From positions 186,001 to 250,000 of the forward strand of contig JAEVHH010000003.1 in NCBI GenBank assembly GCA_017607445.1: 64,000 nt of DNA, read 5' to 3'. Numbering within the stretch: the first letter of the stretch is position 1; every line of letters begins with the position of its first letter. Of the stretch, positions 22,944 through 36,104 are shown in pieces. The position numbers were made by a program, and so were the translations under genes. Source of the DNA: Histoplasma ohiense. Taxonomy: Eukaryota; Ascomycota; Eurotiomycetes; Onygenales; Ajellomycetaceae. A model generated the notes under the pieces. It was not told the origin of the DNA, did not search any database, and worked only from the letters and a program-made list of their open reading frames with translations.

Positions 22944-24713
22944 ATGGCTTCTCAGACCCTCACAGGGATTACTAGTCCTGAGTCCAGAGTAAACTCACTG
23001 AATATCCCCATCTTGAAATTCTCATACTCCACCACCTCAGCATACCGTGCCTCTCCGTTAGGATGGACGCACCTATCAAGCAGCGGTGATCTCACTGTTG
23101 TTTTCGATCATATCCTGCCCCATGAGACCTCCGCTTCGTTTCCGGAGGGATACCAATGTATGAGAGTATACAAGGGGAGTGACATCTTGGTATGTAATTC
23201 CGTCCCTGCTCTTATGGTGATTTGTCTTACACGGGCCCTGGAATTTAGGAACAACTGAATTTGAACTCTTTGGCCAGGGAAGCAGCAGTGGGGTCATCCT
23301 ATTCTTTCGTCCAGACTGTGAAACCCCCAGTGGCCATTATCGTAAAGTGCCCTTGTCTAGCAGTGCGCTATCCCATGAAAAACGATCAGGTACCAATATG
23401 AGATCCACCAGTCTATCTGTATGCCGCTAAGCACGCTTTAGACCCGACGTTTTCAGGTCAAGTTCTCCTCCGATTCTGACTACTCCAATGCTATATCCAT
23501 ATTGGCGAAACTTGGTTGCCCAATCACACATTCTGTATCAGTCCCACCTCAACATGCTTCGTCTAATCGACCATTCTCTCCCTCTTCCCAAATACCTAGC
23601 CTACTGAAGCTAAACAATAGTGGATATACAATGTCGCAAGCACTCTCAAGTCGGCCCGCAGTAGCAGTAGACCAACACCAGACACGACCACGGTCACCTT
23701 CCCTGACAGAGCCCAGCACGTCAGGGTCACTTATTAGTTCATTGAGCAATGGGTCAACAAATGTAGGCTCCTATCATGAGGCGCATGATAGACCTCACAC
23801 TTCGTCGCTATCCATCCCTCAAAGAGGCATTACTCTCAACAATACAACATCTGCTTCGCCTTATCTAGACATACAACGCCCATCGTCCGCCTTCCGCCCA
23901 GTGGAAAGAGATATGTCCCCTTTCACTTCAAGCCACCCAGGCCCTAGGAAAATGACTCACTCTTCCTCCAAAGACAGGCCAGCTACAGCCCCAGCATTGC
24001 CTGATGTAAACTCTCTTAGTCAGATTTTACCCCCCAAACGAGAGCTACCTTTCGCCAAACCTGGAAAAAAAGCCGGCTCAAAGCAGCCGTCTCAGTCACG
24101 AGTACCTGCTGGAAGACAAGCAACAAATCCTGTGCTGTCAGGTTCCGGCTTGCCCCTTGGTATATCTCAATCGCGCACTTCTACGTCGAATAAACCCAGA
24201 GCGAACCTATTATCCGTCACCAGCCAAGACGGCAGCGGAGCAGTTTCCGATGGGGAAGTCAGTGGCAGTTATGCAAATCCAAATCCAAATCCTCCTTTCT
24301 GGCCCCTAACCAATGTAGTTCAAAGCGCACATATTGGCAATATGGCACAAGAGTCCACCAACACAGCTGCGATCGAATCTAACACTTTATTCGCTAATAG
24401 CACGTCAGCAGGCCATGTCAACGACTTAAACAACAAAGCCTCAGGCACAGAAACCATCTCTACCCCAGCAATTCCAGCTAACCCACGGATTCCAGCCCAA
24501 AGCACGGTGGCAAGAGGATTCATTTCTCTTGCATCACCTAAAAATCAAAACGAGATATCGCAAGCAGACTTATCGTCATACCTTTCAACGTCAAATGCAG
24601 AACGATCCGTGCTGGTAGAGTCGTGGGTTTGCTCACAGCTGGAAAGTGACGCATTCCTGGCGCTTTGTCAGGATGTCGAGGGGGTGTGGAGGAGGATAGC
24701 CTTCGGCTATTAG
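22944..24713 (+). CDS. rec114: Rec114-like meiotic recombination protein, 547 residues, three exons
   Basis: Rec114 (fission yeast Rec7) works with Mei4 to let Spo11 make meiotic double-strand breaks on chromosome axes. Exons are 22,944-23,189, 23,249-23,389 and 23,457-24,713, all phase 0. Introns are 59 and 67 bp with GTATGT and GTACCA donors. Residues 1-160 look like the PH-like N-terminal domain: SYSFVQTV, then PPVAIIVKCPCLAVRY, and SSDSDYSNAISILAKLG, a pattern typical of the family. A long Ser/Pro/Asn-rich disordered middle follows. A conserved-looking C-terminal helix (LVESWVCSQLESDAFLALCQDVEGVW) would be the Mei4/oligomerisation segment. The family call rests on recalled motif resemblance, so other disordered nuclear proteins are not fully excluded. 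It is divergent from RSC9. Confidence 0.7.
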
Positions 24714-26167
24714 TAATTCTACCCATACGTATCACAAGGTGTCTGTGGGCCTCAGCTGGGACTTAGAGCCGCTGCTTTTGATACGTGTCTTACTATTTTT
24801 ATTATAATCTTATCGCGGAACTAGCCATTGCTAGTATATAATTAAATATAGCTCCCCAGTTCCATCCCACTCTGCCTGGGCTATTTACTAATGCCTCTCA
24901 CTTACCCATGATTGCATGTGCGCATACAGGGCGGTTATCTTTGATGTTATCCAATTATTTCCACTTTTTAACTATATTTAACTCAGCGATCTTTGCTGTT
25001 CGATGGAAGACTGACTCCTTGAATTACATTCGTAATATCCGTTATAGAGGCTCAAGAATCAGAATAGCGAAGAGAACTCGGGCTGTCAAATTCCTTCCAT
25101 AATACCGCTCATGGCTCTTTTCTCTGAGTATATACTTGTCAGAAAACGACAGAATAAATACAATAAACGAAGCGGCGGATTCTGATAGTACAGTCCAATA
25201 ACACATAACTCCGATGTCTATTTTTATTACTGCATTTGCGAAAAAAAAAAAAACATATTTTACAGCCGAGACCATAAGAATTATAGTAATAATAAAAAAT
25301 AATAACAGAAAACGCGTACGGATAACAATAAAAATGGGAAAAGAAGAGCATAGACAAGATGCAAAATAACACGTATGAGTAAGTAGTATCTGAAAGCTAT
25401 TTTGCCTGACAAGTTTTGGGAAGTAAGAAGAATTATTAAAAGATGTGCCCTAGCTAACACAAGAATGAGAGAGTAGATTATTTGGGCGTTTCATGTCACA
25501 AGACTGGTGATTGGGAATCATTGGAAATGTGAACAGAAGAGGACGCAGACGAAGAAGAGCGGAAAACGCAAAGCACAATGTAATAGAAAAGAAAAAAGCA
25601 ATGAGTGGAAAGTAAAAGGAACAGAGAGAGTCGTCCCACCAGGCTAGGAAAAACGCCAATATACCGCGCATTGGCCCGCGCTAAGAAACAGTGAAACAAT
25701 AAATAAAAAACAGATAACCCACACCAACTAGCCCATATTATCAATCTCCATCGATCAGCAATACTACCGCCGTCCGATCCTTTGCTTTGGCATCCATTCA
25801 GCCGATTCCACATAGATACAGCAGGACGAAACCAACATCCCAAAAGTACAGTACAATCTAACATAAATATATATAAATAAGGCCACCCGTCAGCGCAATT
25901 CGGAAAAAAAAAAGTTAAAAAAAAAGCTGAAACCCTTCTCAAAAAGGAAATAGTCGATTTTCCGTTTGTTTCAAAAAAAAAAAAAAAAGTTTTGTTCTGC
26001 AATTTGTCTTCAACCATTCTCTCTCACTTGGGTGTCCATATCCACCAGCCCATAGGCAAAATTGACGAAGACACAAACAGAAACCGGAGGGTGCGTGGAG
26101 GAAGGGGGGCAGGGGAGGGTAACTAAAAAGGAAATTCCAAACCTACACACTAGGCGATGCATCGATT
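24714..26167. other. Intergenic between convergent Rec114-like and Rgt1-like genes
   Basis: The tract is AT-leaning with A-runs (25,240, 25,905-25,925, 25,975-25,990) and GGGGAGGG-type sequence at 26,100. Open stretches on the minus strand (25,496-26,017) are Phe/Ser-rich and look like reverse-strand readings of A-rich UTR. No gene is supported. Confidence 0.5.
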
Positions 26168-29100
26168 TCAACTGAAATTCGCTGCAAGCACATTCAAATA
26201 GCCCTTTTTTGTCAACCTTGTAAAATCAATAAATACTGCCGGTCTCTGCGGCTCCACGCTAGACGGCTGCTGTTGTAGCCCATCTGCCATTTCCGATGGG
26301 CCAGCCGCAGTTCTCGTATTTGCCTCCTTCTCCTCTCCCGGGCCATTACCCGCAGATGCACCAGGTGGGGAAGGCGCGTTCCCACTACCACCGGCGCTTC
26401 CAGCACCGACGGCTAGGTCAGCCAAATGTTGCAGCGAGCGCTGTTCCGTAGGCCCCACGATTGGCGGTGCGGCCGATCCGGGACCCGCCGCCCCACCGCT
26501 GTCGCTAGTAGCACCGACTTGAGGGCCCGATTGTTGTGGTCGGCCCTTGGCAAGCTTTGCTTGGATGACGCCATGGATGCACGCATCCCACCTGTGTGTA
26601 GAGAAGGGATTTTCGAACTCTCCCGCCGTGGCTGAGTATTTTTCCCGGTGCGAAATGATCTGAAGGGCTTTCTCTAATGATTCCCAAGCGTCGTTGGCGA
26701 GATCTGGCAGGTCCGTGATTTCAAGGAGTGTTAATACGGCGAGGGAAAAGAAATGAAGGTGGAATGGGGTGGAATGTGTTGTTAGTATCTGGGTGGTTGG
26801 TGCTGCTGTTTCAGAGGTCTGCGCTTGCGATTGTTTGTGAAGGAGGTCAATGATGACTTCGGCTGGATAGAGGATTTCGGACGGAGTATATGTGAATAGG
26901 TGCCGTTTGAGGAGGAGAGTAATGAACCAGAACATGAGTGGGGAGAGTTCCTCCATACGTGCGGCATTCATATTGTCAGTGTTGTCGTCAAGATGGAGTT
27001 GTTCAACATCCCTAATACGACTAAGTTGGCCGTACATGCTGCGCTTAAGAGCGCGGCTAGCGCCGTAGTTTGACAACGTGTACGGTGTTACATCGAAAAG
27101 GAGGTCGTGGATCTCCGTCAGGAGCGTTGAATAACCTGAGTTGAAAATGTAGTTGTCAGCTATTACATTGCTAGAAAAATATCAAAATTATTGAAGATGT
27201 TAATTCATAAATAACATACGCGATATTTGCAACGGTATAGCGCCAAAAATCTGTTGATCTTCCAGAGTGGCAGTTTCGTTGGTATCAAAAATGTCGGGCC
27301 CGGCTACAGCAACGGCGTGCCATCGTGATAAAATGCCGACGACAATCCAATTACGTCGTGCGATGTGGGCGTCTGAATCAGGTTCGGTGTCATCTGGATT
27401 GCTAGTCCTGACCTGGCCCAGATTTTTCGCAATATGATATGACAGAGGATAAGCAACCTCCAAAAGCACCGATTTTGACAAGCCATTCTGGCCAAGCAGA
27501 TTTTCCGGCCCGCGAGTATCAGCTTCAAGTACCATCAAAAGAATACTTTGGAGAAGTACAAAGTTGGTTGGCAAAGACCTGGATGATGGCTCTTCTCGAA
27601 ATGACGCGTATAGCCGATCCTGAGCCTTTTCAAATGTTGGGATTTGTTGAAACTGATTTCCAGCACGAAACATATTCGCGCCTGTAACTGCGTAGAGGCA
27701 GTGGAGAAACACTTCCTGGATCTGGCGATTACACTGCTGGAGATGATCACGGAATCGATCCCTTGAATTAGGCAACACTGGTAGAATGAGATGAATATGA
27801 TTATAGTAGCTGTTGGGGGGGATTAATCAGGATGCGTAATCTTTGTTGAATTTTAGAGCAACGGAGCGTTAACTTACGCGTCAAAAACCTTTTCATCCAA
27901 CTCTATGGGCGGTTGGAGTTCATCACCCAATGCATTGATATCGCTTTGCTGTCCTGATGTAATGCCTTCTTGCGACCAGAACGGCTGGTTAACCCTCGCA
28001 GACCCATTGGTGAGTGTATTAGAATACATGTCGACGCCAGCGCCACCATCTCCTTGGTGGCCTTGGGATTGGTCTTTACTTGGGGTCTGGACAGGCCAGC
28101 CTCCAACGGAAGTGGGACGCCCATTGTGGGAAAATTGAGATTGCACAAAAGTGTTTTGAAGACCTTCTGACATGGAGTATGTCCTCTTGCGAGGTATAAG
28201 ATTTCCTTCCACTGGGGATGAAAATTCCTGGTATCCACGAGGAGATGCGTCCTCCTGCATTGGCTGGTACTGCATGTCAGATTGCGGGATACCAGGATGC
28301 ATCTGATTTTCGAGACTGTTGATACGGTCGGCAAGTTCTTTTATGTACCTATTATATGATATTAGTGCCCGAAAATTGGGCAAGTTCAGGGAAAATAGAG
28401 CGGACTCACCCTTTGCTAGGACCGCGTTTCATGGGGACTCTACTGAATTCGCAAGTCGCATTGGTACGGCGGCAATTGGTACAAGTCTCCACTCCTGCTT
28501 CTGAGGTCGCATCACATCGAACCTGTATTTGTTAGCTAGTCTACTTTATTCTATTGTATTTATTTGCTTCTGTTTTGTAAACTTAGAAAATTCCACTTTT
28601 GACTCACCTTCTTGCGCCTGCACTCGTCGCAAGCTCGAGAAACCTTGGATCGCTTTCGCCGCGCACTCTGATCACCATAGCTCAAGTCATGATTGGGATC
28701 AACTCCAACCTGTTGATTGGGTGTGAACTGAATGAGATGTGATTGTTGTTGTTGTTGCTGTTGCTGCTGATGTTGTGGTGGTGGTGGTGGTTGTTGCTGT
28801 TGTTGCTGCTGCTGCTGCTGGTGTTGGTCATCTTGCGTAGCGCGATTGATGTCAGTCGAGCCAGAATTCGACTGGCCCAAGACCATTGGCTGGCCATGGC
28901 CAATTCCATTTGCTGAGCCATCATTCATATTCGCAGTCGAAGCCTCACGAGACAATTCAGCGGAGAGATGCAGCTCGTCCGCGGTCAGGTGTCTCGACTG
29001 GTTGGCGTAGTAGGACATAGTAGCTTGACCGATTTGCGCTGCGTTGGGAGAAGGGTACGAGTGAGCCGGAGGGATCTCAGAATGATCTCTAGAATCCATA

Positions 29101-29210
29101 GTATCAGGCTCACTTGCAGTGACAGCAGAGCGCGATGGTTGTAGTTGAAGCGGGTCTCCGGAAGACTGGTGGCTCGCGGGATAGTCTGGGACAACGCGGT
29201 TGTCTGCCAT
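26168..29210 (-). CDS. RGT1: Zn(II)2Cys6 transcription factor, Rgt1-like glucose-transport regulator, 914 residues, five exons
   Basis: Yeast Rgt1 represses hexose-transporter genes when glucose is absent. Exons are 29,210-28,608, 28,522-28,410, 28,348-27,878, 27,809-27,220 and 27,135-26,168; introns are 61-85 bp and phase is kept (2,745 bases). The zinc cluster at about 194-225 is split by intron 1: CDEC, RRKKVRC, then CTNC and RRTNATC, spaced C-x2-C-x6-C-x10-C-x2-C-x6-C. It is followed by RVPMKRGPSKGYIKEL, the linker typical of Rgt1-type clusters, and a short coiled coil. The N-terminus carries Gln and Pro runs (about 135-165), encoded by CAG/CAA and CCA repeats. The long helical second half fits the fungal-specific middle homology region, and the tail is Gly/Pro-rich. 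The start ATG gives MADNRVVPDY; an upstream TTG in the same frame is not used. Confidence 0.85.
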
Positions 29211-29662
29211 GCACGAGGGCAGTGGCAAGATTTGCGTGAGTCTTACGGAGCCATTCGAGGGAAAATATGAAAAGTTAGTCTCGGGTGACCAGTAATTGCA
29301 ACCTGCAGACTGTACCAGCAGCCAGCGTTTGCCATCACACGGGATACATAGAACTCACGATTGCCGACACGCGGGGGTAGTTTTCTTATGATCGCATCCG
29401 CCAGTAAAGTTCTCTGGACGGTTGGGCGTCGAGGCGGAGGACGGGGATTGTTTTATGCGGAGGAGAAACGGCGAAGGAAGAACTTGGACGGAGTTATTCA
29501 GGCTTGCTTATTAATGGGGGCTGACAGGAGGGCGAAGTGACGGATTAATAAAGTTCCGGATCAAGGCGGAGGATCAGGTGACTTGAGTTTTCGGCCGGAA
29601 CAATCCTTGGCGAGAATCCGAGTTTGAACAATTGAACTGTATGTATGCTGGGTAGAAGGGAG

Positions 29663-29689
29663 TTTTTTTTTTTTTTTTTTTTTTTTTTT
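29663..29689 (+). repeat. T27 homopolymer upstream of the Rgt1-like gene
   Basis: An uninterrupted run of about 27 T lies 450 bp before the start codon of the minus-strand regulator (an A run in its direction). It is the kind of poly(dA:dT) tract that excludes nucleosomes. Confidence 0.9.
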
Positions 29690-30331
29690 ATGGATAGTAT
29701 ACAGATCTGTATATATATACAAGATCGAGCCAATCCTGAGTTCTAACCTACCCCGATGGTTAGAGGTGGTGTATCATGCATGGGTGTAAGTGCATTTTAA
29801 ATGCCAGAGCTGAACGTGAGATCGGTCCAAGAGAGATCAAATGAATAAGCTAGTTCAATGGAAATTTCTCTCATCGCTGTGTCTGAGGCTTCTCAAGCCA
29901 TATATCACAAACAGACAGCTTTTCTACTCCGCTAAAGGGACCATTTCCTGTGCGCGTGCTCTTTTCAACACCAGATCATCACTACCATCGACCGATTAAT
30001 CGTATGTTCATTTGTTATCAATCAATCCTAGTATTTAACAATCAATTAGAGCCCTTAGATTTCCTTGGCGATGAATGGAATCATGTCCCACTACATGCCG
30101 TGCAGGTTGAATCACGTTTCAAATGCATACTAGTATTTCCATGGAAATCTTTCTCTTTTAATGCTCTTCAGATGAGGAGCTGCAATCCTTCTACCGATCG
30201 CGGAGCCCAGCTTTCAAACGGATATAAAAAATAATTGGAAAAAATCAACAAGCATTGAGCCGGAAACGGATATACGCACATGAACACCTCACGCTATTCA
30301 CAAACCGGGGGCCAAACTCCTCGCCCCCGTC

Positions 30332-31010
30332 CCTTCACCGGTCTAAGAAGCCATCCCGGCCTTTTGGGAATAACTGAAACAGCTGGTAGATGCACACAAC
30401 CCCGATCACAAAAACCTTAACGGACCGGAAGAAATCGACCTTTTCTCTCACGATCAACGTTGTTCGTGTGCTCACCTTGCCCCAACTCTCCAGAACCCCG
30501 CTCGTCAATGAGATAAATTTAGATAAGAATAGAACGACCCCAATAACACACAATCTCTATCCCAGATAAGTATATGCTGCAAATTCATCGATGCCATGCT
30601 CAAACCAGGGTCTCCAGAAGCTATAAGTTCCACTTTGTCTATGTATGCAGTACAACATATGGATGTGGGGCTGGGCAGGAATAATGAAAAGAAGCAACAG
30701 TCGGGTTCCTCGCCTCGTCACCAAAATAGAAGGACATACAAATCCCACGAAAGAGACCGCCGATCCATTTTTGTCTTGATCGATGTGTCGCCGTTTCAAG
30801 GTCTGCCATGAACTCCTCCAAACCCGTTACTCGATATAAGACGCTACCACTTCCGGGTAACCCGTAGCATGTCCAAAATCCTGGGATGCTATCAAGGGCA
30901 GCTACCTGTCGCAGATGCTTGCTATCTACCTGTGCAGGCATGACATCCCAATTTGAAACCATACTCCGGGGATTTGCTGCTTTGGGAGGATAAAAGGGCT
31001 TCAACTCTTC
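30332..31010 (-). pseudogene. Possible decayed or multi-exon membrane-protein coding trace
   Basis: Two overlapping frames carry protein-like text. From 31,004 one reads SNWDVMPAQVDSKHLRQVAA and continues to FMADLETATHRSR. The other ends with two hydrophobic stretches (CVIGVVLFLSKFISL and VKVFVIGVVCIYQLFQLF), broken by a TAG at about 30,560. A GTGAGC donor-like site lies at about 30,470. I could not join these into one clean model. It may be a spliced gene, a relic or chance. Confidence 0.2.
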
Positions 31011-32367
31011 TATTAAGTAAAACCGTGGCAGTCATCGTGACAAGAATCAAGACGGAAGTAAATATGGATATGGATACATTTTAAGACGCGAAACACGTAC
31101 CGTAGCACGAACTTCATCAACCAAGTGAAAAAAGTTCAAAGATCACTTCAGTCAGTTACAATCCTTGCATGCCGTATTCATATACTTTTCGAACAAGGGA
31201 CAGTGGTGTTTACGATCGAATATAAATTATCCTTCCCGAGGCTTAATCGTGTTTTAATTCCAATTGAGAAAGCGAAGTTATTTATAGACCCATCAAGCAA
31301 TATCCAGGAACTGATACCGCGATGCTCTTTCGTATGAGCAGGGTCACACAACCAGGGCAAAAATCACGATGCATGATGCATGATGCTGTTTACATAGGAC
31401 TTTACTTGATTCCCCGACGAAAAAGCCTAAATTGATCGAAAAATAAAACAAAAGTAAGCGTCTGGCACGTTCGACCTACTCAGATTTCCCAACGAAACTG
31501 ATCACCTGGTCACGTCTTGTAACTACATTTCGGTAGAACTAGCCTTACTTAAAGTGCTTAATGTGGACAGAAGCAGCTCAAGCTGGGAAGACGAGAGAAG
31601 TTAGATTGGAATAAGGAGTGGGAAGAAGCCTTTTTCCAACGAACGCAACCGTGCATGTAAAAACAAACAGGCGTTCGTAATGCAGCAAGACGGCGGCGCC
31701 AGGGGGAGGTGGCTGGGACTCGGTGAGAAGTTATGGGGTGAGAATGAAATACGAAACAACAACAAAACCCCAATGCATCGCATCACCTTGGCCCGAGCAA
31801 GCAACATGCAGGGCCTGCCGCCCCGCTCAAAACCCTGCAAAAACCCACTCCTCCACAGGCTACGTCGAGCCCGGGCCGGAAGCACACTAACATAGGCCAA
31901 GTATCATGTCTGGATCCAGGAACTTCCTGGAACCCGTGACCGATGATAGAGTTTTACTCCCCTGCGACGAGTCAAGGACCTTCGGACCTCTGGTTAGTAG
32001 TTCCCTGCGCCAGCAAGCCCGCCCGCAAGCCTCAAACCTCGGGGGTGCGTAGAAGGTTCGATGGGTTTTCTAGCGCCAACGCAAATCCTTTGTGCCCTTA
32101 CAAGTCACGACTGGCGCGGCTTTGGTATCAGGGAGGTTTTATGTGGCGTTTTATGCAGCCGGGAGGGGGGGGGTTATTGTCAATTTATGTGGTTGGCAAA
32201 TCCGGCCGACGAAAAGCTGTGGGCAGGGGAACGATCAACTGGGTTGTTCCCCACCACTGACACCAAGAATAAAACTGTGGGGCTTGTTACGGATCCTTTC
32301 CTTCAGCGATAAGGTTATCATCTAATCTAGTTTTTGAGAAGTGACTCTGCGAGCACGCAATTATTAA

Positions 32368-32880
32368 CTATTCACATCCCTTCTTGAGCATCTGATAAAA
32401 ACAGGGTTGAATTACAGCGTCCGTGTCCGCATCCGGAACTTGAGTTTGTGCGAATGAGTCGGCAGCCTTATACATTTGGAGCGCAAACACGAGTCTAGTT
32501 GATATATGAGGCCAGATATAAATAATGTGAGACACTGTGAAGATCTCAATAATGACATGTTTCCAGCCAGTGACAAAATAACCAAGACCAAAACATAAAC
32601 AAACCCGAATAATAGTAACTTGACGTTCTCTGAGCATGAAGTAGGTAGATACTCCCATCCCTGCCCAGATATCACCATCCTGAAACAGCCGACAAAGGCA
32701 GAAAAGCTCAGGAAAAACCACTCTGTTGCGACAAGCAGTCCGAAGATTGCGATGAAGTAGAACAAGAACGAGGTGGTGTATGCAGTCTCCGCCTACTTCG
32801 TCGCATCCTTCGGTAATCGCCAGATGCCTTTGCATAGCACACCACGGAGATGGGAAAACCAGCACTAGGCGTGGGATTTA
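32368..32880 (-). other. Hydrophobic open stretches, coding doubtful
   Basis: Two minus-strand frames are open over the same bases, and both look hydrophobic (for example RVCLCFGLGYFVTGWKHVI in one and FGFVYVLVLVILSLAG in the other). Two competing hydrophobic frames are typical of T-rich non-coding DNA, though one could be an exon of a membrane protein. No splice-consistent model was found. Confidence 0.15.
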
Positions 32881-34639
32881 AGCCCCAAAGCAACTTGTAG
32901 CTGTTGGCGGTCGATCCCCGTGTTTAATGTCTACTGTTTGGATCACAGCCCGGTGGATCGTAAACAATAATAATAAGAGATCCACAATGAAGAAAGTAAA
33001 CTGGTAAACTGGGCATATTGAGGAGAGGAATTAAGTTTAATGGGAATATGATGCGATTCCAGCCTTGCTCCTATTCATTGATCCTATCTATTTTGTCTGT
33101 GGAGTGGAGATGGGTGGCTGCCTGCTTCTAACATCTCTGGAAGTCCGCCAAGAGCGTAGAGGGGAAGTATTTGTCATCTGTTGGATCGTCGAATTTCGAC
33201 TATCGCGTAATTGTATGAACATGCTCGCTCGGGGGCCACAAAGTGGATGACAGTGCTGAAAGACGTGTGCGTACTGTAATTCAGTTAAAGAGCGAGAAGA
33301 CATGCCCTAGCTGTAATTTCGGAATGGTATTGGTTACCTGTCGTGGAATACGAATATCAGTCACTTGGTGGAAGAGGGAGGGGGAAAGGTGGAGGGGGGA
33401 AGATAGCTCTAGTGGGGAATCACCCGTTCACTTCCCTTAATCCCATGCCCATAGCCAGGATATCGCGATTGTATGTCAACATACCAACCTGACCTAGGAT
33501 AACATCTCCCGAACACCCTCGTCTCTCGCCACCCTCACTAACCATCTGAAGAACACGGTTGGTATCAATCACATAGCAACAAAAAGACGAATAAGAAGAC
33601 TAAAAAATAAATGGAAGATAAAAAGTAAAAATAAAAATAAACACAGTCCCCGTCAGTCAAGCCACAAACCTTATAAGTGTGTATCTTCCGAAACTAAAAA
33701 CGGGACTAGAAGGCTTCCAGAAGGGGGGGGATAGTCCAATTAGTGAGCGAGGGAGCGTTTCCAAGGCTTTTGATGGCTGATACACCTGGCCTGGGACTTC
33801 ACCGAACAAAAAGGAAAAAGAAGAAAAAGAAAGTTAAAAGAAAGAAAGAAAGAAAAGAAAAGAAAAGAAAAGAAAAAGAAAAAGAGAGAAGATTTCGCCT
33901 TTTTCTTTTATATTGCCCTTAGCATTTTGTTCGTTCTGGCGTGCAGAACATCCCAGAACGAACCCACTGGGGTCGAGAGAGGAACTTGAAATCTTCCAGG
34001 GAGGAGCGAGTAAATGCCCTAAATGGAAGAAACATGTGGGTCAGGAAAGTAAAGCGAGGCAATGATAGATGAAGCACTGATAGGCTCATAGTCCATATCG
34101 GCCCTGCAGCTCAAAATATGGGTGTCAAGAATCTACTGAGATACGGACGAGAAGGCTTATGACAAGGCTGAATGAACCAGTGGCTGGAGAGCGATAACGC
34201 GATCCACCATCCATCTTTCTTAATTTTTTAGAATAATAACAGCGTTGCTTGCTTTGGAATGCCCATGGAGCAGCCAGAAAAGTATATCCGGTTTTAGATA
34301 GATACTAGCAGGTATCCTCATGATTCGCGCCTATGGTATACTATAGAGAAACGGGGTGGGCCCGGACAGGGAGCAGTAAGTACTTGTATTCATGGGAAGT
34401 TTTGGCGAGAGACATCGCCATCGGAGTGCTCGGGGTCCTATCCATTAAGCTTTGTTCGTCCCTGGCGCGCCGGCCGAGTTATTCGAGGAATCGAGCAAGG
34501 CTGGAAAGGGCGGTTGGCTGAAAACGGAAGACGCATGGAAGCCTTCTGGAAGGGGCCGAACAAGGAAAGGATCGGCAGGGTGTTGGGACGTGTTGCTTTT
34601 GGTCTAGCGCGGAATCGGTACTAGTCGGTACTAGTTGGT

Positions 34640-35370
34640 ACCAATTGACATGTTTATATCCCTTGGAAATGCGTACACCATGCATGTCTTGATCTGAATA
34701 TTGGGGGCGGGTTGATCTTGTTTGAAAATTCCTTCGGTGAAGCGGGATCCGTTGGGGGTTGGTTGTCGACCCGGAGGCATGTCGGGATAGGGGGTTCGAA
34801 AGTAAAAATAAAAATTACCTGCCCCGGGTAGTAAACTCAAGCTGCTCCTTGGTTGCTTGAGCCAGTTGTGCGGCACTGTAGAAGGAAATCTTCTTCCACT
34901 TCTTCAAAAGAGAGAGGGAGAAAAAGTGGGAATATTTATGGTAAAGGCGGTTAAAAATGTATCAATTCCAACTGATGAATAGGGAAAAAAGCAACCATAA
35001 AACATACGATCGGGGAGAGATAGAATCCATGGCAGGAAGCACAGGTTTGAAGAAAACGCAACCGAGATACATGCACAAGAACGAAGCCAATACTAGCCCC
35101 GATTACTAGTAGATACCAGATACATGGCGCCTCCCATTTTCACCACAGGCCACACGGACGGATTATGCCTTCGTTGGTATCAAGAATCACAACAAGAAGC
35201 TCGAAACATGGGTTATATATAACTTGGGCAGCCGCCCACAGGAACGAGGAGCAATGTTGAAGGTAGGCTTGAAAGGTACACAACACGCACAAGACTCCTG
35301 CTGTCAGAGTGTCTGTCAATTTCTTTGTCGGTACGTTGGATTTTCTTTTCATTCCCCTCTCTCGCGTCAT
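34640..35370 (-). other. Possible small spliced minus-strand gene, weak
   Basis: An ATG at 35,370 opens MTRERGMKRKS and leads into a hydrophobic helix (AGVLCVLCTFQAYL). Further down, a TACAG acceptor-like site at about 34,874 precedes a clean open segment reading AAQLAQATKEQLEFTTRG, which stops at a GTAATT donor-like site at about 34,816. The pieces look like exons of a small membrane protein, but the middle joins are not resolved. Confidence 0.22.
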
Positions 35371-36104
35371 TTCACTTGCTTTTCGTCCTTCATGTGAGTA
35401 TGCTAGCTCTCAGGGCTGCGGGCAAGCTAGAAAACGGAGTACGTGCACATAACTTCGGGCCAAACTTTGCTCTCGCTTGTTCACACGCCCCTAGTTTACC
35501 GCTGACCTTGGGTTCCCGCAAACCGGGTCGTGGAAGTTAAATTTTCCGCGGTGGCCAACTCGGCACCGCCTCTTGTCATCGCACACCTCTAATCTCCCCT
35601 CCTCAGCCCGCTTGCAACCTCATCTTAAGGATATCACCACTCTGTATCTTCAGTTTTCCCTCTTTATTCTCTCCATATCCCACCCGGTGAATGCCATCTG
35701 ATCCTGTTGACATCTGTGTGCGGTTATCACCTCGATTATACTCTCTCGCTACTCCATTGCTGTGCTTCATTACTTTATTTTTTGACTCATGTTCTCCTGC
35801 GCCACTCTCGTTTGAATGGCAGATCTCCCAGATTTCCTCGCCAATTCAACCGAAGATATACTCTGTCAGCGGACGCCACCATGAGTTGCGATCTTTCGAA
35901 GCTGCTATTCGATTTATAGCGTCTTGAGCATACCGCCCGTTTGGTTGTTCGACGTGCTTTTGCTTCCCACGGCAGACCGCCTACTTTTCCATTCTCGCCC
36001 AAAGCCAACACACCCAATATATGAAACGGACGGAAAATAACGCCCTTTCTTGTTACCATTACGCTTAAAGAAAACAAAAATACACACTCACACCCACACC
36101 GACC

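Larger units (their letters stand above)
29211..36104. other. 6.9-kb gap: divergent upstream regions of the Rgt1-like and copper-fist genes
   Basis: This is the largest gap in the gene-bearing part. It holds a 27-base T run (29,663-29,689), (AAAAG)n (about 33,836-33,885), G runs (32,163 and 33,724) and many short open frames, none convincing. Doubtful coding traces on the minus strand are listed separately. Long 5' leaders and regulatory DNA on both sides are the simplest reading, since both flanking genes encode transcription factors. Confidence 0.5.
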
